This document shows positions 1 through 8,879 of a DNA stretch of 64,000 nt, piece after piece (the first letter of the stretch is position 1; each line of letters starts with the position of its first letter). A program made the translations under genes and the position numbers. Source of the stretch: an uncultured Clostridia bacterium (GTDB taxonomy: Bacteria > Bacillota > Clostridia > TANB77 > CAG-508). The notes below the pieces were generated by a model. It was not told the origin of the DNA, searched no databases, and worked only from the letters and a program-made list of their open reading frames with translations. Where the stretch lies: the NCBI GenBank assembly GCA_948805675.1, contig CAQIBN010000005.1, positions 52,493 to 116,492 of the forward strand, read 5' to 3'.

Positions 1-481
1 CTACAGTTTGATAATATTCTTTTTTAGTTATTGTATCTAAAGGGTCTTCTATTTGGTTAGATTCAAAAATATCTATTAAAGGACTATCTGTTTCATCATT
101 ATCATATGCTGATACATTTAATGATAAGTAAAAGTTAAGTGGTGAATGTTTCTGCCTGTTTGATGTTTTTATAGCTGTAATAAGTTGTCTTTCTATACAT
201 AAGTTAGCAAATGTTTTAAATGAATTTTGTTTCTCTAAATTGTAACTTTTAATAGCTTTAAATAATCCTATTAAGCCTTCTTGAATTATATCTTCTTTTT
301 CTGCACCTATCATAAAATATTTACTAACTTTTATATTAACTAATTCTTTGTATTTATCTATTAAATAATTAAGTGCTTGCTTATCACCAAATTTAATAAT
401 TTTAATTAAATCTTCATCTGTCATATTATCATAATTTACATTTGTAGAACTCCACATATTTTTACTATTGTTCATAATCAT
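1..481 (-). CDS. sigH: RNA polymerase sigma-H factor (partial, runs off left edge)
   Basis: Sigma-70 family factor of the SigH (Spo0H) type, which directs transition-state and early sporulation transcription. About 160 N-terminal residues are present; the C-terminus lies outside the window. Visible landmarks are the region 2 segment with KYFMIGAEKEDIIQEGLIGL and the following FKTFANLCIERQLITAIKT, both very close to the SigH family, then RQKHSPLN. The start is the ATG at 481 (MIMNNSKNMW), preceded by an AAGGGAG ribosome binding site. A good housekeeping promoter lies upstream at 523-552. It is divergent from rqcH. Identification is confident from sequence similarity. Confidence 0.9.
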   Translation of the reverse strand, partial: MIMNNSKNMWSSTNVNYDNMTDEDLIKIIKFGDKQALNYLIDKYKELVNIKVSKYFMIGAEKEDIIQEGLIGLFKAIKSYNLEKQNSFKTFANLCIERQLITAIKTSNRQKHSPLNFYLSLNVSAYDNDETDSPLIDIFESNQIEDPLDTITKKEYYQTV

Positions 482-522
482 TATGTTCTCCCTTCTGATG
501 ATATGCTTATTCTCTCGTATGT

Positions 523-552
523 ATTATAATCTAGCAATGTTTTTAATGTCAA
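523..552 (-). promoter_or_regulatory. sigma-A type promoter of sigH
   Basis: On the minus strand TTGACA (552-547) and TATAAT (528-523) are separated by 18 bases, near consensus, reading toward sigH. Confidence 0.7.
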
Positions 553-570
553 TAGAAATTTGTGGAAATA

Positions 571-599
571 TTGATAATTTATTGTATTTATATTATAAT
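571..599 (+). promoter_or_regulatory. sigma-A type promoter of rqcH
   Basis: TTGATA at 571-576 and TATAAT at 594-599 with 17-base spacing, followed 35 bases later by the rqcH start with an AAGGAG ribosome binding site. Divergent from the sigH promoter in the same spacer. Confidence 0.75.
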
Positions 600-634
600 C
601 TAAAAAAATATATAAACAAAAAGGAGATTTTTTT

Positions 635-2340
635 ATGTCTTTTGATGGAATAACTTTAAAAAGTATTATTGGAGAATTAAATAATTCTATTTTAGGTGGA
701 AAAATAAACAAAGTATTTGAACCAAATAAAAACGAAATTATTTTAGGTATATATTCCAATGGTAATAATTATATGCTAAATATGTGTATTTCTTCTAATA
801 ACTATAGATTAAATTTAAGTACACATAACAAACAAAATCCTCTTAATGCACCTCGGTTTTTGTATGTTACTTAGAAAACATTTAATAGGTTCTAAAATAC
901 GAAAAATATATAATAAAGGTCTAGAAAGAATTGTTATATTTGAACTAGAATGTTATAACGAATTAAATGATTTAGTAAATAAAAAATTAGTTCTTGAATT
1001 AATGGGAAAACATAGTAATATAATTCTTGTTAATGAAAATAACAGAATAATTGACAGTCTTAGACATTTAGATACCTACTCTAAATCATATCGTAATATT
1101 TTACCAGCACATGAATATGTATTTCCTATATCTGAAAAATTAGATTTTTACAATATTGAAAATTTTGAAGAATTTTATTCAATTATTAATAATGGTTATG
1201 AAAATATTGTAGAAGCTATAACTTTAAATTTTAATGGTATAAGTAATTTCTTTATAGAAACAAGTCTAAAGATTTTAGGTATAGATTCATTAATAAATTT
1301 AGAAAGTTGCTTAAAATTATATAATTATTTAAGAAATATATTAAATAATATAGGTACATCTAATTTAATTTGTAAAAACTTTGAAAATAACTATACTATT
1401 GTTTTAGAAAATAATAATACACCTCTGCAAATCAACTTTTTTATTGATGATTTCTACTATCAAAAGGAAACAGATAACATATTTATGGAATATAGAACTA
1501 ATTTATCAAAACTTGTACTACTCACATTAAAAAAGGTAACAAAAAAACTTAGTAATATTAATAGCAAATTAAAAGAATGTGATAAAATGAATATATATAA
1601 ATTATATGGTGAATTAATTATTGCAAACTTATATAAGCTTAATAATATAAATGATACTTCTGTTACTTTAGAAAATTATTATGATAATAATAATCTAATT
1701 ACAATACCACTTGACAAACGATTTTCTGTTTCTGATAATGCAAAAAACTACTTTAAAAAATACAACAAATTAAAAAATGCTCTTGAAATTGTAACTGTTC
1801 AAAAAGTTGAAACACAAAAAGAATTAAATTATATTGAAAGTATAATTTATGAATTAGAAAATTCCAAAACTGTATGTGATATAGATGAAATATATAATGA
1901 AATATCTGAAAGTCCTTTATTTAATAATATTAAGAAATATAAATCTAAAAAAATTTCAAAAGTTTCTAATAAAAAATATGTAGAATCTATTAACCCTATT
2001 ATTTTTGAAATTGATGGATATTCTGTTTATGTAGGTAAAAATAACAAACAAAATGACTATTTAAGTACTAAATTCGCAAAAAAAGATGATATTTGGTTTC
2101 ATACAAAAGAAATACATGGAAGTCATGTAATTTTAAAAACTAATGGTACATCTCCAACACTTGAAACACTTGAAAAATGCGCAAGTTTAACTGCATATTT
2201 TTCAAAAGCAAAACTTTCATCAAATGTTCCTGTTGATTATACTTTTGCAAAATATGTTAAAAAACCTTCTGGTAGTAAACCTCGGAATAGTAATATATAC
2301 AAATAACAAAACAATATATGTTAATCCAAAAAACTACTAA
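635..2340 (+). CDS. rqcH: RqcH/NFACT ribosome quality-control protein, needs two +1 shifts at CGG
   Basis: Bacterial NEMF/Rqc2 homologue (FbpA-like) that binds stalled 50S subunits and adds alanine tails. The NFACT-N part begins FDGITLKSIIGELN. After the first restored shift come FCMLLRKHLIGSKIRK, a coiled-coil middle region, and the NFACT-R motif DDIWFHTKEIHGSH. The zero frame breaks twice: at CCT CGG T (854-856) it meets a stop six codons later, and at CCT CGG A (2283-2285) after seven codons. Skipping the C at 854 and at 2283 gives one 567-residue protein, the normal family length (about 570), and restores the C-terminal KPSGxKPG-hydrophobic-VIYTN motif. AAGGAG ribosome binding site upstream. 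Either strongly recoded or a double pseudogene; the pattern across the window favours recoding. Confidence 0.85.
854..857 (+). other. CGG +1 frame-change site 1 in rqcH
   Basis: In-frame CCT CGG T. Omitting C854 continues the NFACT-N frame through GGT into FCMLLRKHL. Confidence 0.8.
2283..2286 (+). other. CGG +1 frame-change site 2 in rqcH
   Basis: In-frame CCT CGG A. Omitting C2283 gives Pro-Gly-Ile-Val-Ile-Tyr, matching the conserved KPG(M)VIY end of the family, and the gene then stops at 2338-2340. Confidence 0.82.
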
Positions 2341-2344
2341 AACT

Positions 2345-2369
2345 GGACAAAGGGACGGTTCTCTTGTCC
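2345..2369. repeat. GGACAAG...CTTGTCC palindromic repeat, copy 1
   Basis: 25-base imperfect palindrome GGACAA(A/G)GGGACGGTTCTCTTGTCC just after rqcH, followed by a short T-rich stretch, so it could also end transcription. The same element lies inverted at 3296-3320, with decayed copies at 37251-37272 and 38513-38538. Confidence 0.7.
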
Positions 2370-2539
2370 AATTTTTATTGTTTAAAATTAAGTATGTCTC
2401 AAATTAAGAAAAACGTTTTGCACTTTTTAATACAATAGTAATGTTTTATTAATAAAATCTTACTTTACAAAAAAATTCCTATTACGCAAAAATAGATAAA
2501 GTAACAGTTCTATTGATTCTTATTGTTACTTTACCTAAT

Positions 2540-2893
2540 CTATTTTTTTGTTAAATCATAACTTAAATTAATTAATTGTTTTATTTTTTCACTTTGTACA
2601 CTTCCATCTAATAGAATAGTAATCCAGTGTTCTTTATTCATATGATATGCAGGCAAAAATCCTTTCATTAATCTTAAACTTCCTATCATTTCTGGTTCAC
2701 ATTTTACATTTAATATATCTATTTCTTCTTTTCCATCTAATCCTAATTTTTCTTTTGATATATTAACAATAATTCCATACCACTTATTATTACCATGCTT
2801 TAAGACCGCATATAAAGGATACCTTTCCCACAAATATTCTTCAATTGTATTATATTTTTCTTTTACATATTTAAATATTTCTTCTCTATTCAT
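2540..2893 (-). CDS. MmcQ/YjbR family protein
   Basis: 117 residues with the single-domain MmcQ/YjbR fold pattern: YPLYAVLKHGNNKWYGIIV in the middle, PEMIGSLRLMKGFLPAYHMN, then HWITILLDG. The biochemical role of the family is not settled (DNA-binding-like fold). Start ATG at 2893 with AGAAGGATG upstream. About 200 bases without a gene separate it from rqcH; they hold the palindromic repeat. Confidence 0.8.
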   Translation of the reverse strand: MNREEIFKYVKEKYNTIEEYLWERYPLYAVLKHGNNKWYGIIVNISKEKLGLDGKEEIDILNVKCEPEMIGSLRLMKGFLPAYHMNKEHWITILLDGSVQSEKIKQLINLSYDLTKK

Positions 2894-2939
2894 ATCATCC
2901 TTCTAAAAGTTCCTATTTTTTGATATAATTATATTTTAT

Positions 2940-3086
2940 CTATAACAATTTCATTTCTTTTAATTCCATATTCTCATTTTTATGCAAAATAGTAGTTTCT
3001 AATTTTTCTACCCTTGTATAACTATTTATTACATCAAGATACTTTATAACCTTTTCGCTCCAGTCTATTAGATTTCCTTTTTTCAT
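2940..3086 (-). CDS. possible 48-residue ORF beside a kinase remnant
   Basis: ATG at 3086 to TAG at 2940, coding for a small lysine- and glutamate-rich peptide beginning MKKGNLIDWSEKV. No family recognised. The ribosome binding site is weak. It directly follows the P-loop remnant and may itself be a leftover of that locus. Confidence 0.3.
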   Translation of the reverse strand: MKKGNLIDWSEKVIKYLDVINSYTRVEKLETTILHKNENMELKEMKLL

Positions 3087-3104
3087 ATATAGATTATTTA
3101 AGTA

Positions 3105-3254
3105 TTATCTTATATTCTCTTCCTCGTTATCCCATATCGCTACTAAATATTCTATATTTTCTTTTGAAAGGAATTTTATAACATCTTTTGAATTTATTTT
3201 TTCTAGTGTAGCTCTTTCCAATACCTACAAAACCAAATATAACTATTTTTTCAT
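3105..3254 (-). pseudogene. remnant of a P-loop nucleotide kinase
   Basis: A strong ribosome binding site (GGGAGG) and ATG at 3254 start MKKIVIFGFVGIGKS, a Walker A motif of the adenylate-kinase/topology-modulation type. After the Lys-Ser the frame is disturbed; in a neighbouring frame about 35 codons continue to a TAA at 3105 (reading ...FLSKENIEYLVAIWDNEEE). The core of a normal kinase (over 150 residues) is missing, so this looks like a deleted, decayed gene. There is no CGG here, so it differs from the recoded genes. Confidence 0.5.
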
Positions 3255-3272
3255 AGTTCCTCCCTAGGAGAT

Positions 3273-3837
3273 TTAATTTACTTTCTTACTATTATGGACA
3301 AGAGAACCGTCCCCTTGTCCAGGATTCAAAATATTTTGTATTTCTTCATCCTTCAATAAATTTTCACATATATAACTTTTAGCTTTTTTGTTTTGTTTTA
3401 ACGCTGCAATCGCAATTTCTTTATCTTCTCTTAATTCTTTACTTGCATATTTTAATATAATTGCTTTATTTTTCACAGCTTCCAAAACTACATCCTTATC
3501 ATTTCTTAAATTTTCGCTTGCATAATATAGAATTTGTCCATCTTTTTTTACTGCTTTTAGTATTACATCTTTATCATCTTTTAATCTATCACTTGCATAA
3601 CATGCTACCCACCCGAGTCTTTTCTAGTGCAGCTATTAAAATATCTTTATCATCCTTTAATCTGTAACTTGCAAATTCTAAAGCACCACCATCTTGTTTA
3701 AGAGCTTCCAAAACAAGTTCTTTATCATCTTGTAGCTCAGGTGATGCCCATTCTAGGTAAGCTCCCTTTTGTTTTACAATATCTAATATATACTCTCTAT
3801 TTGTATTATTACTTTTTATAGTTTCTATATCATCCAT
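3273..3837 (-). CDS. DUF4116 repeat protein, needs one +1 shift at CGG
   Basis: 187 residues once the C of ACT CGG G (complement of 3615) is skipped. The product is a run of roughly 25-residue DUF4116 repeats of the form DDKDVILxAVKxxGxxLxYAS. The N-terminal 74 residues hold two repeats and the 113 after the shift continue without a break (EKTGWVACYASDRLKDDKD). The glycine supplied by the shift sits where neighbouring repeats have Gly. The last codons run into a copy of the 25-base palindromic repeat, so the C-terminus is repeat-derived. It lies 18 bases after the 79-aa gene and probably shares its transcript. Function unknown. Confidence 0.75.
3296..3320. repeat. GGACAAG...CTTGTCC palindromic repeat, copy 2 (inside the DUF4116 3' end)
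   Basis: Inverted copy of the element at 2345-2369, embedded in the last codons of the DUF4116 gene. Its GAC GGT is not an in-frame CGG codon. Confidence 0.7.
3612..3615 (-). other. CGG +1 frame-change site in the DUF4116 gene
   Basis: In-frame ACT CGG G (CGG at 3615-3613). The zero frame stops after seven more codons; skipping the C continues the repeat array. Confidence 0.8.
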
Positions 3838-3855
3838 TATATCTTCACCTCTTAG

Positions 3856-4095
3856 CTATATTCCTACCTTATATTCTATATTTTCCATAAAAGGAAACAT
3901 CTCTTTTAATCTTTTATGTGTTATAACTATATTTTTTGGCTGAGGATTCTTATCATCTTCAGATAATAATTTTTGTGTATAACAATTTTCTGAAGTTTTA
4001 AATATTAAATATCTGTTTCTAACATAGGTACAAAAAATTTGATACCCATCATCTAGATTTTTTTCGAAATCCTTAAATGTATATTGTGAATTCAT
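3856..4095 (-). CDS. hypothetical 79-residue protein
   Basis: Starts MNSQYTFKDFEKNLDDGYQI with a clear AAAGGAG ribosome binding site. No family recognised. Charged, no membrane segment, with a hydrophobic core suggesting a small folded domain. It is 18 bases upstream of the DUF4116 gene and likely co-transcribed with it. Confidence 0.65.
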   Translation of the reverse strand: MNSQYTFKDFEKNLDDGYQIFCTYVRNRYLIFKTSENCYTQKLLSEDDKNPQPKNIVITHKRLKEMFPFMENIEYKVGI

Positions 4096-4175
4096 GTATT
4101 TCTCCTTTTTACATCTCTCTTGTTATTTACGTAAAGTTAAACTATTTATATATTTAGTCTGTTAAATAATAAAAT

Positions 4176-6170
4176 CTATTTTATCATTTCTTCAAATTGT
4201 TGTTCTGTAATTACTTCAACACCTAGGTTTTGTGCTTTTATCAATTTGCTTCCTGCATCTTCTCCTGCTAAAACATAACTTGTCTTTTTAGAAACAGAAC
4301 CAGAAGTTTTTCCTCCAAATTTTTCTATAATGTTACCTGCTTCATCTCTTGTATATTTTGAAAGTGTTCCTGTTAATACAAAAGTCTTATTTTCAAAGCG
4401 ATTATCTGTATTTTCTTCTTCTAAAGATATTGTATTTACACCTGCATTCTTTAATTTATTAATTAAATCTATTGTTTGTTCCTGCCCGAAAAAACTCATA
4501 TATGCTTTTTGCAGTTATTTCACCTACATCATTTTGATTACTTAAATCTTCTAAAGATGCATTCATTAAATTGTCTAAATTTTTATAAACTCTTGCTAAG
4601 CTTTTTGCACTTTTAGCTCCTACATGTCTAATTCCTAGTGCAGTTATTAGCTTAAATAAATCTCTTTTTTTACTATCTTCTATTGCATTTTTTAAATTTT
4701 CAGCAAATTTTTTACCATTTTTCTTTAATGATGCTATATCTTCTAATTCTAGCTCATATATATCCGAAATTTTGTTAATTAATTTTTTATCAATTAATTG
4801 TTCTATAATACTATATCCGAAGTCCTTCAATTTCCATTCCTTCTTTTGAAGCAAAATGAACTATACTTCTTAAAGCTTTAGCTGGGCATTCTATTCCTAT
4901 ACATCGTTTTACTGCTTCTCCTTCTTCACGAACTGCCTCTCCGACCACATACAGGACATTTATCTGGCATCACAAAATCTATTTCATTTCCTGTTCTTTT
5001 TTCTTTTTTTACTTCTACAACTTCTGGTATTACATCTCCTGCTTTTTGTATAACTACAGTATCACCTATTTTTAAATCTTTTTCTTTTATAAAATCTTCG
5101 TTATGAAGTGTTGTTTTAGATATTGTTGAACCTGCAACCTTTACTGGTTCTAGGATTGCCATAGGTGTAATTGCACCAGTTCTTCCTACCTGACAAACTA
5201 TATCTTTTAAAATTGTTTCTTTTTGTTCTGGTGGATATTTATAAGCAATTGCCCACTTTGGAACTTTGTATGTTGAGCCTAAAACTTTTCTATCATCTAA
5301 ATTATCTACTTTAATTACAGCACCATCTATTCCAAATTTTAATTTTTCTCTATCTTCACCAATTTTTTTTATTGCTTCTATCGCTTCATCTATTCCATTA
5401 CAATATATTTTTACCGGATTTACATTAAAACCTAATTCATCTAAATATAATAATTGTTCATAATGAGAATTTAAGCTATTATTTTCTATCTTCTGAACAT
5501 TAAAAATATAAATGTCTAATGGTCTTTTAGCTGTAACTTTAGAATCTAATTGTCTTAAAGAACCAGCTGCTGCATTTCTTGGATTTGCAAATAAACTCTC
5601 ACCTAAAACTTCTCTTTGTTCATTTAAGTTTTCAAATTCTTTTTTGCCAATAAAAACTTCTCCTCGAACTGTTATTGTTACATTTTCCTTCAATTCTTTA
5701 GGTATAGTTTTAATTGTTTTTATATTTTCTGTAACATCTTCTCCAATTAGACCATTTCCTCTTGTTGCACCTTGAACTAGCTTTCCTTCTTTATATTCTA
5801 AAGAAAGTGAAAGTCCATCTATTTTAGTTTCAACTACATATTTAATCTCTTCTTTATCTAATTGTTTTTTTACTCTATTATCAAATTCTATTAATTCATC
5901 AAAAGAAAAAACATCTTGTAAGCTTTGAAGTGGAACTTCATGTGTAACTTCTTTAAACCCTGTTTTTACATGTCCACCTACTTTTTGTGTTAATGAATCT
6001 TTAGTAATTAATTCTGGGAACTCTTTTTCTAATGTTTTTAATTCAAGCATCATCATATCATACTCATAATCTGATATTTCTGGTTTATCTTCATCATAAT
6101 ATTTCTTTGCATGATATTCTAATTCTTTTCTTAATTTATCAATTTTTAATTTAGCATCTTTTTTGTTCAT
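4176..6170 (-). CDS. ligA: NAD-dependent DNA ligase, needs three +1 shifts at CGG
   Basis: Seals nicks in replication and repair using NAD+. With the C of three in-frame CGG codons skipped (complements of 4943, 4819, 4488) it is 663 residues, normal for LigA. Domains in order: Ia (1-70), adenylation domain with the KIDG lysine motif (VETKIDGLSLSLEY), OB fold, four-Cys zinc finger (CPVCG ... RCIGIEC), helix-hairpin-helix domain, and C-terminal BRCT (ENKTFVLTGTLSKYTRDEA). The first site falls inside the zinc finger, the second at the conserved GLG of the helix-hairpin-helix region, the third just before the BRCT. As LigA is normally essential, loss of function is unlikely. The start ATG at 6170 has only a weak ribosome binding site. 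Confidence 0.88.
4485..4488 (-). other. CGG +1 frame-change site 3 in ligA
   Basis: In-frame TTT CGG G (4488-4486). Skipping the C joins YEFF to QEQTIDLINKL and the BRCT domain. Confidence 0.82.
4816..4819 (-). other. CGG +1 frame-change site 2 in ligA
   Basis: In-frame CTT CGG A (4819-4817), zero-frame stop two codons later. The shift restores GLGYSIIEQL, with Gly at the conserved GLG position. Confidence 0.85.
4940..4943 (-). other. CGG +1 frame-change site 1 in ligA
   Basis: In-frame GGT CGG A (4943-4941), zero-frame stop five codons later. The shift restores CPVCGGEAVREEGEAVKRC, the zinc finger. Confidence 0.85.
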
Positions 6171-6331
6171 AATATCTTTTTATAATACTTGTTTAGTATT
6201 ATTTTTATCCTTTCATTTAATTTTTTAGTTATTGGTTTATAAATATTAGTGGTCTAAAATTAGCCGTCCGAAAGCTTTAAATGTAAATGATTTTAAGATT
6301 TATTTTTTTGTTATATACTTAAATATGTATA

Positions 6332-6934
6332 TTATAATTCTTCTTTAAACAAGTCTTTTCCTGCTTTTACATAATTAAACCCAGAAAAGATTGTTGCAAA
6401 AATGGATATAAGCATAAGTATGCTTGAGATACCATTTATAATTAAATTTCCTCCAGATAAATTACCTCTAAAGCATTCAAAAAATGGATTCATATCTATT
6501 ATTGCAATAATTAGTGCAAGCATTTGTGTTACTGTTTTTAATTTTCCCCAAATTGATGCTGCAATTACGTTTCCACCTTTCTCTACTGCTACTAATCTAT
6601 ATCCTGAAACTATAAATTCTCTAAATAGTACTACAATAGGAATCCAAGCAGGTAATCTGTTATTTGCTTCTACAAGCATAATCATTGCTGCTAAAACTAA
6701 TATTTTATCTGCAATTGGATCTAAAAATTTTCCAAATGTAGTAATTTGATTTCTTGATCTTGCTATATATCCATCTAATTTATCTGTAATTGAAGCAATT
6801 ATAAAAATTAAGTCTATAATAATCCATGTTAATGGTATGTTAAATATTTCCCCATTTATTCCTAAAAAAGGTATTATAACCATAATTGGAACAAGTATAA
6901 TTCTAAATATTGTTAATTTATTTGCTAAATTCAT
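6332..6934 (-). CDS. pgsA: CDP-diacylglycerol--glycerol-3-phosphate 3-phosphatidyltransferase
   Basis: Integral membrane enzyme making phosphatidylglycerophosphate for anionic phospholipids. 200 residues with the CDP-alcohol phosphatidyltransferase signature DGYIARSRNQITTFGKFLDP (DG-x2-AR-x8-G-x3-D) followed by the last Asp in IADK, and several hydrophobic segments. Start ATG at 6934 with AAGGAGG. ligA lies downstream after 161 bases; that spacer holds no ORF but does carry CGG twice in quick succession (6258-6266), which is non-coding. Confidence 0.93.
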   Translation of the reverse strand: MNLANKLTIFRIILVPIMVIIPFLGINGEIFNIPLTWIIIDLIFIIASITDKLDGYIARSRNQITTFGKFLDPIADKILVLAAMIMLVEANNRLPAWIPIVVLFREFIVSGYRLVAVEKGGNVIAASIWGKLKTVTQMLALIIAIIDMNPFFECFRGNLSGGNLIINGISSILMLISIFATIFSGFNYVKAGKDLFKEEL

Positions 6935-7112
6935 AATTTCCTCCTTGGTTTTTAGTTTTCTTAAATTATATACAATGCATGTAAAAAAATCAATAGAAAG
7001 TATTAAGTAGAAATAAAATTATTATTGTTTAGTGTTTCTATATAAAATTACTGTTTATTTTTTCATTTGTGTTATTTTATATTTTTATTATATTATTTAA
7101 TAGTTTCCTAAC

Positions 7113-7156
7113 AAAAAAGAAGAATTATATTTTGAAATTGATAATTCTTCTTTTTT
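7113..7156. terminator. bidirectional hairpin terminator
   Basis: AAAAAAGAAGAATTAT (7113-7128) pairs perfectly with 7141-7156, with T-runs on both sides. It lies in the 490-base gap 6935-7427, where I see no gene. Confidence 0.7.
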
Positions 7157-7320
7157 ATTTTATGTATTATACTTTATAAAACAGATTTTCTTTAACAAAA
7201 TTGTAAGTTTCAAAAGACTCTATCAGTTCGTTTATCTATGTCAAAGATATTTAATCCATTATAGCTTTTTTAGCAAGTTAAAATTTATAACAAAATCTAA
7301 AATCACAAAAAAAGAATATA

Positions 7321-7380
7321 AAAAATAAACAAACCATTTTTCATATCATATTCTTAAATGAAAATGATCCGTTTATTTTT
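7321..7380. terminator. hairpin terminator after the DUF5662 gene
   Basis: AATAAAC...CATTTTTCAT (from 7321) pairs with ATGAAAATG...GTTTATT (to 7380) with T-rich flanks. Probably ends the DUF5662 transcript on the minus strand. Confidence 0.6.
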
Positions 7381-7427
7381 TGGCAAACATATCCATAATA
7401 CAGACTATAATTAACTAACATAAAAAA

Positions 7428-7997
7428 TTATTTAGTAAGATTAAATTCTTTAGCTATATTGTTATATGTTTGTTTAAGATATTTTGGATTAATTGTTGCT
7501 TTTATACCATGTTCTGCAAGATTTTGAAAAACTGTCTCAATGTACATATTTGTTGCTGGATGCACGACAGTAGGCTTTATCTTTTCAATATTAAGCCAGT
7601 AATCTAATGGCTGACTAGTAGTCCAACTGTTTTTGTTATAGGCCATTCCAGCCGCAATCTTGTCGCAAATCATTTCAGCCATATATTTATATGGTAAAAA
7701 TGCTCCTTCTCTAGTTCCATTTGCACAGTTTTCCCAATATTCTAAATGATGTTTATTTATTCCTTTATGATGTAACCATGCTAAGGAATAACCTTTTTCT
7801 TCAATACACACATTTATAGGACTTCTCTTTCCATTATAGTATTTGACACTTTCGACAAATTCTGTTGGCGAAAACTTTGAAAGATCATGTATTAATCCTC
7901 TAAAAGGAATTCCAGCTTTTATTGATAATTTGAATACATACCAACGATGTTCCGTTACCAACATTGTGTGTTTTGCTATTTTTTTTAATATATTCAT
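7428..7997 (-). CDS. DUF5662 family protein
   Basis: 189 residues of the DUF5662 type, often found on phages and mobile elements. It has a conserved HDLSKFSPTEF motif and a His-rich LHHKGINKHHLEYW, suggesting a metal-binding HD-like fold; the activity is not known. GGAGG ribosome binding site before the ATG at 7997. Base composition is visibly less AT-rich than the neighbours, and it pairs with the CoaD-like gene upstream, separated by a GC-rich hairpin, which suggests recent acquisition. Confidence 0.75.
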   Translation of the reverse strand: MNILKKIAKHTMLVTEHRWYVFKLSIKAGIPFRGLIHDLSKFSPTEFVESVKYYNGKRSPINVCIEEKGYSLAWLHHKGINKHHLEYWENCANGTREGAFLPYKYMAEMICDKIAAGMAYNKNSWTTSQPLDYWLNIEKIKPTVVHPATNMYIETVFQNLAEHGIKATINPKYLKQTYNNIAKEFNLTK

Positions 7998-8022
7998 AAA
8001 ATTCCTCCAAAATATATAGATA

Positions 8023-8043
8023 AGGTAGGGGCTGCCCCTACCT
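8023..8043. other. GC-rich 9-bp hairpin between accessory genes
   Basis: AGGTAGGGG, loop CTG, CCCCTACCT: a perfect 9-bp stem, unusually GC-rich for this genome, in the spacer between the CoaD-like and DUF5662 genes. Confidence 0.6.
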
Positions 8044-8054
8044 GCCCTTCTGTA

Positions 8055-8522
8055 TTACTTAATTAAGTTGAATACAGGTAAAGGTACGAGTTTTCTTGCA
8101 TCCTCTAACTTTCCCTGTTTCAAGAGGTTATATATATACGTTGAGCTAGTAAAGGGTGCATAAACGTATATTACTGGTGGAAGTTTTACAGGGGACTTCT
8201 TCCATTTTTCGTAATTAGCTACTTCATATGGAATGTCCTCTTCACTTCTAAATCCTCTTAAAATACAGTCAGCTTTGAGTTCGACAACTACTTCAGGCAT
8301 TGGCTCTTCATATTTAACGATATCAATATTCGAAAAGTTGTGCTGTTCAAATACCTCTGCCATAGCAATCATCATCTGATCCCGTGAAAATCTTTTGGTT
8401 TTGTGTTCAGGATTAGCTACTCCCACAATGACACTTTCAAAATTTTGAGAAGCAAATCTCACCAATTCTAAATGTCCATTGTGAAAAGGGTCATAACTTC
8501 CAGGAACAAATATCTTTTGCAT
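8055..8522 (-). CDS. CoaD-like pantetheine-phosphate adenylyltransferase family protein
   Basis: Nucleotidyltransferase of the HxGH family, close to phosphopantetheine adenylyltransferase. From ATG 8522 (AAAGGAT upstream): MQKIFVPGSYDPFHNGH carries the T/HxGH ATP site, then ILRGFR and the C-terminal SSTYIYNLL (ISSTxxR-like). About 155 residues, normal length. A longer frame extends to 8627 but lacks a ribosome binding site and similarity. It contains an in-frame CGG (8384-8382) read as Arg in KRFSRDQMM, unlike the conserved genes here. Composition and the DUF5662 neighbour point to transfer; a main coaD could lie elsewhere. Confidence 0.75.
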   Translation of the reverse strand: MQKIFVPGSYDPFHNGHLELVRFASQNFESVIVGVANPEHKTKRFSRDQMMIAMAEVFEQHNFSNIDIVKYEEPMPEVVVELKADCILRGFRSEEDIPYEVANYEKWKKSPVKLPPVIYVYAPFTSSTYIYNLLKQGKLEDARKLVPLPVFNLIK

Positions 8523-8690
8523 AAAATCATCCTTTTCATAAGAAATTTGTGAGAATATAATATCATTTTTTACTAAATATGTCAACTGATATAAACTCGT
8601 TATAATTTGGTCAAACATGGTTATCAATCCTTTCGTTGTTGTTTAGCAATTACATTATATTGGATTAACCATTTTTTTCAAAATCTAAAA

Positions 8691-8732
8691 AAAATTAATG
8701 TAGACTTTTTTTATTTTGCCTACATTAATTTT
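8691..8732. terminator. hairpin terminator
   Basis: AAAATTAATGTAG (8691-8703) pairs with CTACATTAATTTT (8720-8732), T-rich on both sides. It lies in the 250-base gap after the AbiEii-type gene. Confidence 0.65.
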
Positions 8733-8879
8733 ACACTAACTGTCTCGTTTAGAAGAACATATCTATATGCTATTACAATTGTTTACAAACATATTTTCTT
8801 TAACATTATTACTATTTTCTTTAATAAATTATAACAAACTCTAATCTATTAACAAATATCTTTATTCTTCCCCTTAACT

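Noticed and set aside
6250..6270. CGGACGG in the pgsA-ligA spacer as another recoding site
   Set aside because: It resembles the deacetylase site but lies in a spacer with no ORF; treated as chance.
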